Shown here: piece after piece, positions 1 to 7,491 of the stretch | Numbering within the stretch: the stretch's first letter is position 1 | How the letters are laid out: the number at the start of each line of letters is the position of its first letter | NCBI GenBank assembly: GCA_017620025.1 | Contig: JAFZRF010000010.1 | Span: 1 to 62,246, forward strand | DNA: 62,246 bases | Direction: 5' to 3' | Source: Ruminococcus sp. | GTDB taxonomy: Bacteria > Bacillota > Clostridia > Oscillospirales > Ruminococcaceae | Made by a program: the position numbers and the translations under genes | Notes under the pieces: model-generated | The model's input: only the letters and a program-made list of their open reading frames with translations | What the model was told of the DNA's origin: nothing | Databases searched by the model: none

Positions 1-14
1 AAGAAAACCGCAGT

Positions 15-99
15 AAAAGCTGACATCCTCCCCCTTCCCCTACGGCTCCCCCTCTGGACTCCCCCTCACTCTCCCCTTGACCCCCTCCTGTCAGCTTTT
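15..99. repeat. Inverted repeat enclosing a C-rich/G-rich loop
   Basis: A perfect 11-bp inverted repeat (AAAAGCTGACA at 15-25, TGTCAGCTTTT at 89-99) encloses 63 nt that are almost purely pyrimidine on the plus strand. On the minus strand the loop contains at least six runs of four or five G, so a G-quadruplex is possible there. The loop shares CTCTGGACTCC with the dispersed four-hairpin repeat found elsewhere in the window. No coding sequence overlaps it. Confidence 0.6.
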
Positions 100-186
100 G
101 CTTTTTCAGAGACAGCAGGCCTTTTCGGGCTATCGCACGGGTGACATAATGTGCGCTGTTAGTTAAGTTGTGGCTTTCGGACGGGG

Positions 187-410
187 TGTAGGGGGCGATG
201 CCTACATCGCCCCGCCATATGGTTATGTGCATATGTAGGGGCTGCCTTCGGCAGCCCGCCCACTAACGTGAATCGCACATATCCGGCGGACGCCCGATGG
301 GCGTCCCCTACAGCGTTTGCTTCTGGCACAAACAAAAAAGCGGACCGCCAAAGGCGGTCCCTACATACCAGAATGCAGATGCGGTGCGATGTAGGCATCG
401 CGCCCCTACA
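187..410. repeat. Cluster of five short palindromic repeats
   Basis: Five units of about 25-30 nt lie at 187-216, 234-260, 285-312, 342-366 and 386-410. Most combine TGTAGGGG (or its complement CCCCTACA) at one edge, a short variable hairpin such as GCTGCC-TTC-GGCAGC, and CCGCC at the other edge; the last two are shorter. Units occur in both orientations. The stems differ in sequence but stay complementary, as in REP-like elements. Apparent reading frames here have no ribosome binding site and are not genes. Confidence 0.6.
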
Positions 411-522
411 TTCAGATCATCGCCGGCTGGCGATACAGATAATTCCGCATTCCGAATCCCGAATTAAAGCAAGCAGCTGAAAGCTTACCGCCTAATTATG
501 AATTATGCATTATGAATTTACA

Positions 523-547
523 AAGGGGCGCACAGTGTGCGCCCCTT
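523..547 (-). terminator. Terminator-like hairpin after the YbjN-like gene
   Basis: AAGGGGCGCACA and TGTGCGCCCCTT form an almost gapless stem just downstream of the minus-strand gene ending at 570. The following T-tract is weak. Confidence 0.55.
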
Positions 548-569
548 AATTACGGTATTGTTATAGTTA

Positions 570-1106
570 TTACTCGTCATCCTCCGACGAATCTTCTTCG
601 GCTTCCGCGCCTGAATTTCCTGCGCTGAGTTCTTCCTCTGCCTCGAGGAACTGTGAAAGAGTCATATAACCCTTGCACATCATAAGGAACTTGTCGTTGT
701 AGTCATCAACAGTAGATGCTGCTACGGAGATCATATAACGGAACATCTCCTTGCCGAGAATGCTGTCGATATAGCACTCGGTCTGTCTGTAGCGTATCCT
801 GCCGGAATCGATGCTGAAATCGAAATTTCCGTCCATAAGTCCGTTATTGGCTGTTGCCACCGCCATAGCCATATCCGGACGGAGCTCCTCCGGCACTGTG
901 AACGGCAGGTTGGATATGAAGCTGACTATCTGACGCTTCGGGAATACGAAGATAGTGAACTCCATTGGTATATCATCGCCGTGTATGGTACAGGTTATCA
1001 CCCTGTCATCATCATGTGCCACATAGTGAAAGCCCATTTCATCGAACATCTCACATATCGTCTCATAAGTCCTCTGTGCCTGCTTCTCAAGCATCTCGTT
1101 ATCCAT
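570..1106 (-). CDS. YbjN-like (type III chaperone fold) protein
   Basis: A 178-residue soluble protein resembling the YbjN/TY3-chaperone-like family: an N-terminal helix, alternating beta strands with the family-style segment around residues 55-75 (FPKRQIVSFISNLPF), and a later helix where such proteins keep NGLMDGNFDF. The last 25 residues are strongly acidic (Glu/Asp/Ser) and probably disordered. It starts 12 bp after the flavodoxin gene and is almost certainly co-transcribed with it. The molecular role of this family is not established. The family call is from recalled sequence character only. Confidence 0.6.
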   Translation of the reverse strand: MDNEMLEKQAQRTYETICEMFDEMGFHYVAHDDDRVITCTIHGDDIPMEFTIFVFPKRQIVSFISNLPFTVPEELRPDMAMAVATANNGLMDGNFDFSIDSGRIRYRQTECYIDSILGKEMFRYMISVAASTVDDYNDKFLMMCKGYMTLSQFLEAEEELSAGNSGAEAEEDSSEDDE

Positions 1107-1118
1107 TTATCTTCCTCC

Positions 1119-1604
1119 TCAAGCCTTTTCTATCTCCTCTGCAAGCTCACGCAGCTTTGCAAAGGCTGCTTCCTTGTCCTTCAGCGGGTCTGTAAGGCTC
1201 ACTGCACCCTTGTGCAAACACCCGGGTGTGGCCTTGCGTGCATTGTCTGTCGCCTTTGTTGCACTGCCGCTCGATGAGCAGGCAACAATGAAAATGTTCT
1301 TGCCGTTCATGGGATATTTTTTCAGAAAAGCACCTATCGCCGGAGGATAAGTATTCGCCCACACAGGAAAGCCGAGGATTATATTGTCATATTCCTCCGG
1401 ATCCTTTTCTATCGGTCTGAGGCCGGGATCCTCCTTCATGACTGCGCTCTTACCGCCGAGCAGAAACTTGCCGAAACCCTTTTTAGGCGGCTCCTTTTCC
1501 ACAGTCAGACGCTCTGCATCTATGTCGGGGTACTGACTGAGAAAATCCGCTGCACAGGCTGTATTTCCTTCAAACGAGTAATATATCATAAGTGTCTTCT
1601 TCAT
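1119..1604 (-). CDS. Flavodoxin family protein
   Basis: A short-chain flavodoxin-like FMN electron carrier of 161 residues. The N-terminus has the phosphate-binding loop after the first strand (MIYYSFEGNT), followed by GFPVWANTYPPAIGAF, the usual loop over the isoalloxazine ring, and IFIVACSSSGSATKA near residue 105. A longer reading begins at 1622, but GGGGGAC lies correctly before the ATG at 1604, so that start was chosen. It is the first gene of a two-gene operon with the YbjN-like gene. Partner redox enzymes cannot be inferred from the neighbours. Confidence 0.85.
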   Translation of the reverse strand: MKKTLMIYYSFEGNTACAADFLSQYPDIDAERLTVEKEPPKKGFGKFLLGGKSAVMKEDPGLRPIEKDPEEYDNIILGFPVWANTYPPAIGAFLKKYPMNGKNIFIVACSSSGSATKATDNARKATPGCLHKGAVSLTDPLKDKEAAFAKLRELAEEIEKA

Positions 1605-1656
1605 AATGTCCCCCATTATCACGCATCACTTTCCGGACACGTCAATGTATATAACA

Positions 1657-1685
1657 ATTATAACATTTTCCTTCTTCTATGTCAA
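1657..1685 (-). promoter_or_regulatory. Promoter of the flavodoxin operon
   Basis: On the minus strand TTGACA (1680-1685) and TATAAT (1657-1662) are separated by exactly 17 bp, upstream of the flavodoxin start at 1604. Confidence 0.8.
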
Positions 1686-1738
1686 TACAGATCACTCCTG
1701 CACCGGATTTATTAAAAGAACAAAATTTCTGTTTCTTA

Positions 1739-1787
1739 TTGAACATATGTTCTTTTAATGCTATAATAGTTATAAGAACATATGTTC
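1739..1787 (+). promoter_or_regulatory. SOS promoter with two LexA boxes
   Basis: TTGAAC (1739-1744) and TATAAT (1762-1767) with a 17-bp spacer form the promoter of the Y-family polymerase gene. Two identical palindromes GAACATATGTTC, the Gram-positive LexA/DinR box core, lie at 1741-1752 (overlapping the -35) and 1776-1787 (at the expected transcription start). LexA bound at either would block RNA polymerase. A weaker half-match, GAAC-AAAA-TTTC, is at 1718-1729. Confidence 0.88.
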
Positions 1788-1808
1788 ACAACGGAAGGAG
1801 GTATCGTC

Positions 1809-3338
1809 ATGGAGAACGGCGGACATATCTATATAGCCATAGACCTTAAATCGTTCTATGCTTCTGCCGAATGCGTTGACAGAGGGCTCGATCCTCTTGA
1901 CGCAAATCTTGTGGTCGCAGATACGAGCCGCACGGAAAAGACAATATGCCTTGCCGTCTCCCCTGCCCTCAAGGCATACGGCATCTCCGGCAGGGCAAGG
2001 CTTTTCGAGGTCATAAGTGAGGTCGAAAGAATAAACAACGGCAGACAGAGAAAGGCGCCGTACCGTCGATTCCGCGGTAGCTCCTGCATCGCCTCCGAGC
2101 TCAGGGCAGATCCCTCGCTGAAACTTGAATACATCGCCGCTCCCCCGAGAATGGATCTCTACATGACTATAAGCGCAAGGATATATACCATATATCTGCG
2201 GTACGTCGCTCCGGAGGATATCCATGTATACTCCGTGGACGAGGTATTCATAGACGCAACCGGCTATCTCAGGACATATCACTGCACTGCCCGTGAATTC
2301 GCTTCGATGCTGGTGCATGAAGTCCTTGACGAGACCGGAATAACGGCTACTGCGGGTATCGGCACGAATCTCTACCTCTGCAAGGTCGCTATGGATGTAC
2401 TTGCAAAGAAGATACCCGCCGACAAGGACGGCGTAAGGATAGCCGAACTCGATGAAAGGAAATACCGTGAGACGATGTGGGAGCATACTCCGATAACCGA
2501 TTTCTGGCAGGTCGGGAAAGGCACTGCCCGGAAGCTTGCCGAATACAATATGCGTACCATGGGCGATGTCGCACGCTGCTCGCTCGGCGGAGAGTACGAC
2601 TGGTACTCCCCGAAGCTGCTCTACAAGCTGTTCGGAGTACACGCAGAGATACTCATAGACCACGCCTGGGGCTGGGAGCCCTGCGGCATGAAGGAGATAA
2701 AGTCATACCGGCCGACGAACCGCTCTCTCAGCTCCGGACAGGTACTTCCCGAGCCGTATGAAACGGACGGCGGAAGACTGATCGTACGTGAGATGACCGA
2801 CCTGCTCGTGCTTGACCTTGTGGAAAAGGGCATGGTGACGGATCAGATAGTCCTCAGCATCGGCTACGACCGTGAGAACACCGGGAATGAGCGGCGTATT
2901 GAGGGATATACCGGCGGATACGTCCTCGATCCCTACGGCCGGACTATACCGAAGCCCTCGCACGGCTCTGTGCGGCTCGGGGAATACACCTCCTCCACGA
3001 AGCTCATCATGCAGGCGGTATGCGAGCTGTACGACAGCATAGTTGAGGACGGTCTGCTGATACGGCGAATAAACGTTGCTGCAAACCATATCATACCGAT
3101 GACTGAACTGAAAGAGCCGGAGAACATACAGCTTGATTTCTTCACCGACTTCGAGGAAACAGAACGTGCAAGGCAGCGCAAGAAAGCTGCCGATGAGCGT
3201 GAGCACAGCTTGCAGAGCGCTCTTATCGGCATAAAGGACAGATACGGCAAGAATGCCGTGCTCAAGGGAATGAACCTCCTCAAGGGCGCAAGAACTATCG
3301 AAAGAAACGGTCAGATAGGCGGACACAGAGCAGGCTGA
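1809..3338 (+). CDS. Y-family DNA polymerase (UmuC/UvrX-like)
   Basis: An error-prone translesion polymerase of 509 residues, of the UmuC/UvrX-like branch common in Firmicutes. Catalytic motifs are present: D12 in IAIDLKSFYASAE, and D144-E145 in YSVDEVFIDATGYL, the carboxylates that bind the two metal ions. The HhH-containing thumb follows (GKGTARKLAEYNMRTMGD), then a little-finger-like C-terminal half. The ATG at 1809 is chosen because GGAAGGAGG lies just upstream; the in-frame ATG at 1782 sits inside the second LexA box and has no binding site. Expression is expected to be SOS-induced. The sigma factor gene starts 67 bp downstream and could receive read-through. Confidence 0.92.
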   Translation: MENGGHIYIAIDLKSFYASAECVDRGLDPLDANLVVADTSRTEKTICLAVSPALKAYGISGRARLFEVISEVERINNGRQRKAPYRRFRGSSCIASELRADPSLKLEYIAAPPRMDLYMTISARIYTIYLRYVAPEDIHVYSVDEVFIDATGYLRTYHCTAREFASMLVHEVLDETGITATAGIGTNLYLCKVAMDVLAKKIPADKDGVRIAELDERKYRETMWEHTPITDFWQVGKGTARKLAEYNMRTMGDVARCSLGGEYDWYSPKLLYKLFGVHAEILIDHAWGWEPCGMKEIKSYRPTNRSLSSGQVLPEPYETDGGRLIVREMTDLLVLDLVEKGMVTDQIVLSIGYDRENTGNERRIEGYTGGYVLDPYGRTIPKPSHGSVRLGEYTSSTKLIMQAVCELYDSIVEDGLLIRRINVAANHIIPMTELKEPENIQLDFFTDFEETERARQRKKAADEREHSLQSALIGIKDRYGKNAVLKGMNLLKGARTIERNGQIGGHRAG

Positions 3339-3405
3339 TGTCACAGTTTCATCACTCTGACGCAGTATTATATACAGAAGCGCTTCACACGAAAGGAGAA
3401 TGCCT

Positions 3406-3972
3406 ATGACTGACAGCGAATACCGCAGCCTCGCGGAGAAGTCGCCTTTGAAGGCGCAGCGTGCGCTGTTCGACGAATACTACCGCTATGTATATGCCAT
3501 AGTGTTCGGCAGACTGCGCAATAACGCAAGCCGTGAGGATATAGAAGAATGCGTCAGCGATGCGTTCTCTGAGATATACCGCTGCTGCGGGAACAGCTCC
3601 GGCCATGACGGAGAGCTGCGAGGCATCGTCGGCACGATAGCAGACAGGACTGCGATAAAGGCCTATCACAGGCTCTCGTCACGCATACGCCCCGACAGCT
3701 CCATTGATGACGGCAGCGCCGATAATATCGCCGCACCCGATGATGTCGAGAGCGAGACAGACCGCTCACTGATGCGGCAGAAGCTCCTTGACTGCATCGC
3801 AGAACTCGGCGAGCCGGATGCTTCGATAATACTGCTGCGCTACTACTATGGAAGGAGCTCCGGCGAGACTGCCGCAGAGCTCGGGCTCACTCCGGCAGCG
3901 GTAAGGAAGAGATGCAGCAGGGCGGCGGAAAAGCTGCGAAAGAGACTGTCCGATGAGGGCATAACGATATAA
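3406..3972 (+). CDS. ECF-type RNA polymerase sigma factor
   Basis: A sigma-70 family protein of 188 residues, ECF size. Region 2 lies near residues 15-80 (ALFDEYYRYVYAIVFGRL and EDIEECVSDAFSEIYR), and region 4 at the C-terminus carries a helix-turn-helix (SGETAAELGLTPAAVRKRCSRA) for -35 recognition. ATG 3406 is preferred over 3400 because AAAGGAG at 3392-3398 is 7 nt from the former and only 1 nt from the latter. The next gene begins 11 bp downstream and encodes a single-span membrane protein, so a sigma/anti-sigma pair is likely. Its target promoters are unknown. Confidence 0.9.
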   Translation: MTDSEYRSLAEKSPLKAQRALFDEYYRYVYAIVFGRLRNNASREDIEECVSDAFSEIYRCCGNSSGHDGELRGIVGTIADRTAIKAYHRLSSRIRPDSSIDDGSADNIAAPDDVESETDRSLMRQKLLDCIAELGEPDASIILLRYYYGRSSGETAAELGLTPAAVRKRCSRAAEKLRKRLSDEGITI

Positions 3973-3983
3973 GGAGGGATCCT

Positions 3984-5237
3984 ATGAAAAAGAATGACAT
4001 TGATCTGAGTATCCTCGGAACGGACAAGGAGACCGCCGGCAGGCTCGCTGACGGGTTCGCCGTACCGGAGGAGGGCAAGGAAAAGATATTCAGGCAGAGC
4101 CTTAAAAAGTACAGGCAGGGTGCAGATACCGCCGCTGCCGGAGACTCGGTGCAAGGCGTCGAGAGATACCGCAGGCCGGTATGGGGCAGGATCGCCGCAG
4201 CTGCCGCTGTTGTTGCCCTTGCAGCAGCCGGAACGGGTACAGGCCTGCTGATGCTGAAAGGCCGTTCCCTGCCGCCTGCCATGTCAGAGCTGCCGGGCGG
4301 CGAGGAGGTAACCGAGGTGCCGGAGGAGACAGAAGCTCCCGCAACGGAAGCGCCTACTGAGGCTCCTACCGAAGCACCTACAGAGGCTCCGACCGAGTAT
4401 TTACGCGAGCTTGAGATACTGAGCGACACGATGCGCACCATTACAGATGAGGATCATATTCAGATCATATATGCCGGTACGGAGGATTACAGGCAGAACG
4501 GTCCTGCACGTCTTGACAGGGAGAAGTATATCGCAAAGTTCAGAGCGGCTGCGGATACAGAGGCTCTCAATACCCCGGAGCTGAAAAGCTACATCTATGA
4601 TATCATGCTCAATTCCCTGCATTACTTCGATACCATATCAGGTCATCACATTTTCATTTCTGCCGGCAACAATATTGAGACCGACTTCGGCTTCGATCAG
4701 GTGAACCATTACTCCTGGGAGGAGGAGAAAGATGAGGATAGAGGATTCTCATGGGCGGTATACAATTATGACGGCACTCATTACGATGTCAATAACCAAA
4801 GCATGGCATATGAGACATTTGTTTCCTCGGAAGAAAGCATTGGTTTCAACCTCGGAACGAATGACTGGATGATGCTCAACACAGCGGGAGAAAACGTAAG
4901 CAGCATACAGCCTGATTCATCTACGCTCGGAATAACGTCCAACACAGGATTTGCTCCGCAGCTTCCGCAGTCGCACCTCCACGACCTCAGCGCATGGCAG
5001 ATACTCAGCGTGACCGAGGTCAACGGCATGGAGTGTGCAGAGATCGAGGGCGACTGGTGGAAGGGACATTATAAGCTCTATGTCGATCTGCACCATGGCT
5101 TCCTTATGAAGTATGACAACTCAGACGGAGATCACTATGAGCTGACCGACCTTCGTATAGATGAGCCCGTTGAGAAGAAGACATTTGATCCGACAGGATA
5201 CTCAGGAACAGACATATTCGGCAACCCCGTACAATAA
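3984..5237 (+). CDS. Single-span membrane protein, candidate anti-sigma factor
   Basis: 417 residues: a cytoplasmic N-terminal part (1-68), a membrane helix at about 70-91 (alanine-rich), a low-complexity stalk containing four to five PTEA/APTEAP repeats (about 115-138), then a 270-residue outer domain of unknown fold. The arrangement (short cytoplasmic segment, one helix, large outside domain, immediately after an ECF sigma gene) fits an anti-sigma/sensor. The outer domain loosely resembles LolA/MucB-like or outer-membrane-lipoprotein sorting folds, but no motif proves this. AAGGAGG precedes the ATG. The cytoplasmic part lacks a recognisable HxxxCxxC zinc anti-sigma motif. Confidence 0.6.
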   Translation: MKKNDIDLSILGTDKETAGRLADGFAVPEEGKEKIFRQSLKKYRQGADTAAAGDSVQGVERYRRPVWGRIAAAAAVVALAAAGTGTGLLMLKGRSLPPAMSELPGGEEVTEVPEETEAPATEAPTEAPTEAPTEAPTEYLRELEILSDTMRTITDEDHIQIIYAGTEDYRQNGPARLDREKYIAKFRAAADTEALNTPELKSYIYDIMLNSLHYFDTISGHHIFISAGNNIETDFGFDQVNHYSWEEEKDEDRGFSWAVYNYDGTHYDVNNQSMAYETFVSSEESIGFNLGTNDWMMLNTAGENVSSIQPDSSTLGITSNTGFAPQLPQSHLHDLSAWQILSVTEVNGMECAEIEGDWWKGHYKLYVDLHHGFLMKYDNSDGDHYELTDLRIDEPVEKKTFDPTGYSGTDIFGNPVQ

Positions 5238-5252
5238 CACAGGAAAGCAAAA

Positions 5253-5282
5253 GGCCGCTGCCCGGATATCCGGACAGCGGCC
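5253..5282. terminator. Shared convergent terminator
   Basis: GGCCGCTG-CCCGGATATCCGG-CAGCGGCC forms a long GC-rich hairpin between the plus-strand gene ending at 5237 and the minus-strand gene ending at 5296. It probably serves both directions. Confidence 0.75.
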
Positions 5283-5295
5283 GTATCATTTTGTG

Positions 5296-7377
5296 TTATT
5301 CCTCTGTGCCAACTGATGCGATAACATCTGCAAGGAGGTTTGCGGGAAGCTGCTCATATCTGAGGAAATCAAATGTGAAGCTGCCGAGACCTCTTGTAGT
5401 CTGACGGAGGTACATTGCAAAGTCGTGCATCTCACGCATGGGAACTTCTGCAACGATAGTCGTGATACCGTGGCTTACAGGCTCCATGCCGAGAACTCTG
5501 CCTCTGCGCTTGTTGAGCTCGCCCATGATATCGCCGGTGTTCTCGTCGGGTGCAGTTACCTTGAGCTCGCCGATAGGCTCGAGCATTACGGGGTCTGCCT
5601 GACGGAGACCTTCCTTGTATGCGATGGAAGCGGCAGTCTTGAATGCCATTTCCGAAGAGTCAACGGGGTGGTAGGAACCGTCAACGAGGATAGCCTTGAG
5701 GCCTACTACAGGACAGCCTGCGAGAACGCCCTTTCTTACGGACTCCTCGAGACCCTTCTGTACAGCCGGGAAGTAGTTCTTCGGAACTGCGCCGCCGAAG
5801 ATCTTCTCCTCGAATACGAGGGTATCGCTTACGCAGGGCTCGAACTCGATCCATACGTCACCGAACTGGCCGTGGCCGCCGGACTGCTTCTTGTGTCTTC
5901 CCTGTACCTTTACCTTCTTGCGGATAGTCTCCTTGTAAGCTATCTTCGGTACTGTCAGGTTGATATCAACACCGAACTTGCTCTTGAGCTTGGCTGCTGC
6001 AACCTCGATATGCTGCTCGCCGAGACCGCTGAGTATCTGCTCCTTGGTGCTGTCGTCCTGTGTATATGTGAGGGTGGGATCCTCTTCGATAAGTCTCTGG
6101 ATGCTGGTGGAGATCTTAGCCTCGTCGCCCTGAGCCTTAGCCTTTACTGTCATTGAGTAGCAGGGCTTCGGGAACTCCATAGCTGCGAAGGTAACTACCT
6201 TTGAAGCATCGGAAAGCGTATCGCCTGTATTGGCGGAGATCTTTGAAGCTACAACGATCTCGCCGGCAGAAGCCTCTGTGAGCTCGGTCTGCTTCTTTCC
6301 GCAGAGGCTGTAGAGCTTGCCTATCTTCTCGGCAGAGCCTGTAGCGGAGTTCACTGCATCGCTGTTGGCCTTGAGCTTACCGGACATTACGCGGATCATC
6401 GACATCTTTCCAACGAAGGGATCGGCGATGGTCTTGAATACGTAGGCAGACATGGGAGCGGAAGCATCACAATCCACTTCAATGGGATCGCCTGATGCTG
6501 TCTCTGCCTCTGCCTTTGCGACCTCGTGAGGAGACGGGAGCAGAAGCTCGATCTCCTTGAGGAGCATATCTATACCGGCAAGATCAACTGCTGAGGTGCA
6601 TACTACAGGAGTGATGATACCTCTGTTCATGCCGTCGTGGATACCGTCGATAAGTTCCTTCTGTGTGAAGGCCTCGCCCTCGAAGAACTTCTCCATCAGC
6701 TCGTCGTTTGTCTCGGCAACAGCCTCGGAAACGGCAGCGATAAGTCCGTCAACACGATACTCGAACTTCTCGGAGATCTCAGCTGTAGGCATATCTGTCT
6801 CTACAGGGTTGCCCTTTGCGTCGTACTTGTAAGCCTTCATCTCGATGAGGTTTACATAGGATACGATCTGGCCGCCGCTGATAACAGGTACTACTACAGG
6901 GCATACCGTAGGACCGAAAACGGTCTTGAGCTCTGTGAGCACGTTGAAGAAGTTAGCGTCCTTGTCGTCGATCTTTGTAACAACGAACATTGTGGACTTG
7001 CCCTGCTTTACAGCCTCGTCGTATGCCTTTCTTGCACCGACCTTGACGCCGGACTTAGCGGATACGGTGATCATTACTGTATCGCTTGCACGGATACCCT
7101 CGATCATCTCGGCTGCGAAGTCAAACAGGCCGGGAGTGTCAAGCAGATTTACCTTGAAATTATTGTATTCAAAGGATGCAAGAGATGTGCCGATAGAAAT
7201 TGCTCTCTTGATCTCCTCGGGATCATAGTCGCAAACAGTAGTACCGTCAGCTGTCTTACCCAGTCTGTCGGTCGCTCCTGCCTTATAAAGCAGAGCCTCT
7301 GCAAGTGAAGTCTTACCAGAACCGTTGTGACCTGCAAGTGCGATATTTTTTATTTTGTTAACATCATATTCTTTCAT
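5296..7377 (-). CDS. Elongation factor G-like translational GTPase (EF-G paralogue)
   Basis: 693 residues with the full EF-G layout: G domain, beta-barrel domain II, then domains III-V. The G motifs are variant: the P-loop reads GHNGSGKT instead of the GHIDAGKT type, G3 is DTPGLFDF instead of DTPGHVDF, and G4 is TKIDDKD instead of NKMD. These match the EF-G-like/EF-G2 branch rather than canonical FusA, so it may act in ribosome recycling, back-translocation or an unknown role. No ribosomal-protein or tuf genes are adjacent, unlike the str operon that carries canonical fusA. AGAGGAG lies 10 nt before the start. It has its own promoter and is monocistronic. Confidence 0.88.
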   Translation of the reverse strand: MKEYDVNKIKNIALAGHNGSGKTSLAEALLYKAGATDRLGKTADGTTVCDYDPEEIKRAISIGTSLASFEYNNFKVNLLDTPGLFDFAAEMIEGIRASDTVMITVSAKSGVKVGARKAYDEAVKQGKSTMFVVTKIDDKDANFFNVLTELKTVFGPTVCPVVVPVISGGQIVSYVNLIEMKAYKYDAKGNPVETDMPTAEISEKFEYRVDGLIAAVSEAVAETNDELMEKFFEGEAFTQKELIDGIHDGMNRGIITPVVCTSAVDLAGIDMLLKEIELLLPSPHEVAKAEAETASGDPIEVDCDASAPMSAYVFKTIADPFVGKMSMIRVMSGKLKANSDAVNSATGSAEKIGKLYSLCGKKQTELTEASAGEIVVASKISANTGDTLSDASKVVTFAAMEFPKPCYSMTVKAKAQGDEAKISTSIQRLIEEDPTLTYTQDDSTKEQILSGLGEQHIEVAAAKLKSKFGVDINLTVPKIAYKETIRKKVKVQGRHKKQSGGHGQFGDVWIEFEPCVSDTLVFEEKIFGGAVPKNYFPAVQKGLEESVRKGVLAGCPVVGLKAILVDGSYHPVDSSEMAFKTAASIAYKEGLRQADPVMLEPIGELKVTAPDENTGDIMGELNKRRGRVLGMEPVSHGITTIVAEVPMREMHDFAMYLRQTTRGLGSFTFDFLRYEQLPANLLADVIASVGTEE

Positions 7378-7433
7378 ATTAGTTTACTCCTCTGCTTATG
7401 GAATTATGTGCAGTTTATACAACCACAATTGTA

Positions 7434-7462
7434 ATTATATCTCATAGCAGTATAAAATGCAA
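7434..7462 (-). promoter_or_regulatory. Promoter of the EF-G-like gene
   Basis: On the minus strand TTGCAT (7457-7462) and TATAAT (7434-7439) are spaced 17 bp, about 57 bp upstream of the start codon. Confidence 0.7.
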
Positions 7463-7491
7463 TAGTTTAACTAACTTTTCTACATATTATC

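Noticed and set aside
187-410. CRISPR array
   Set aside because: The units vary in their stems, alternate in orientation and have no constant-length spacers; no cas genes are present.
159-480. Two small frames in the left repeat region
   Set aside because: They consist of palindromic repeats, have no binding site and no recognisable protein character.
1718-1729. Third LexA box GAAC-AAAA-TTTC
   Set aside because: One arm is mismatched (TTTC for GTTC); noted as possible but not counted as a site.
1770-2663. Long minus-strand frame (297 codons) opposite the Y-family polymerase gene
   Set aside because: The plus strand encodes a clear polymerase with catalytic motifs, LexA-controlled promoter and binding site; the antisense frame has neither.
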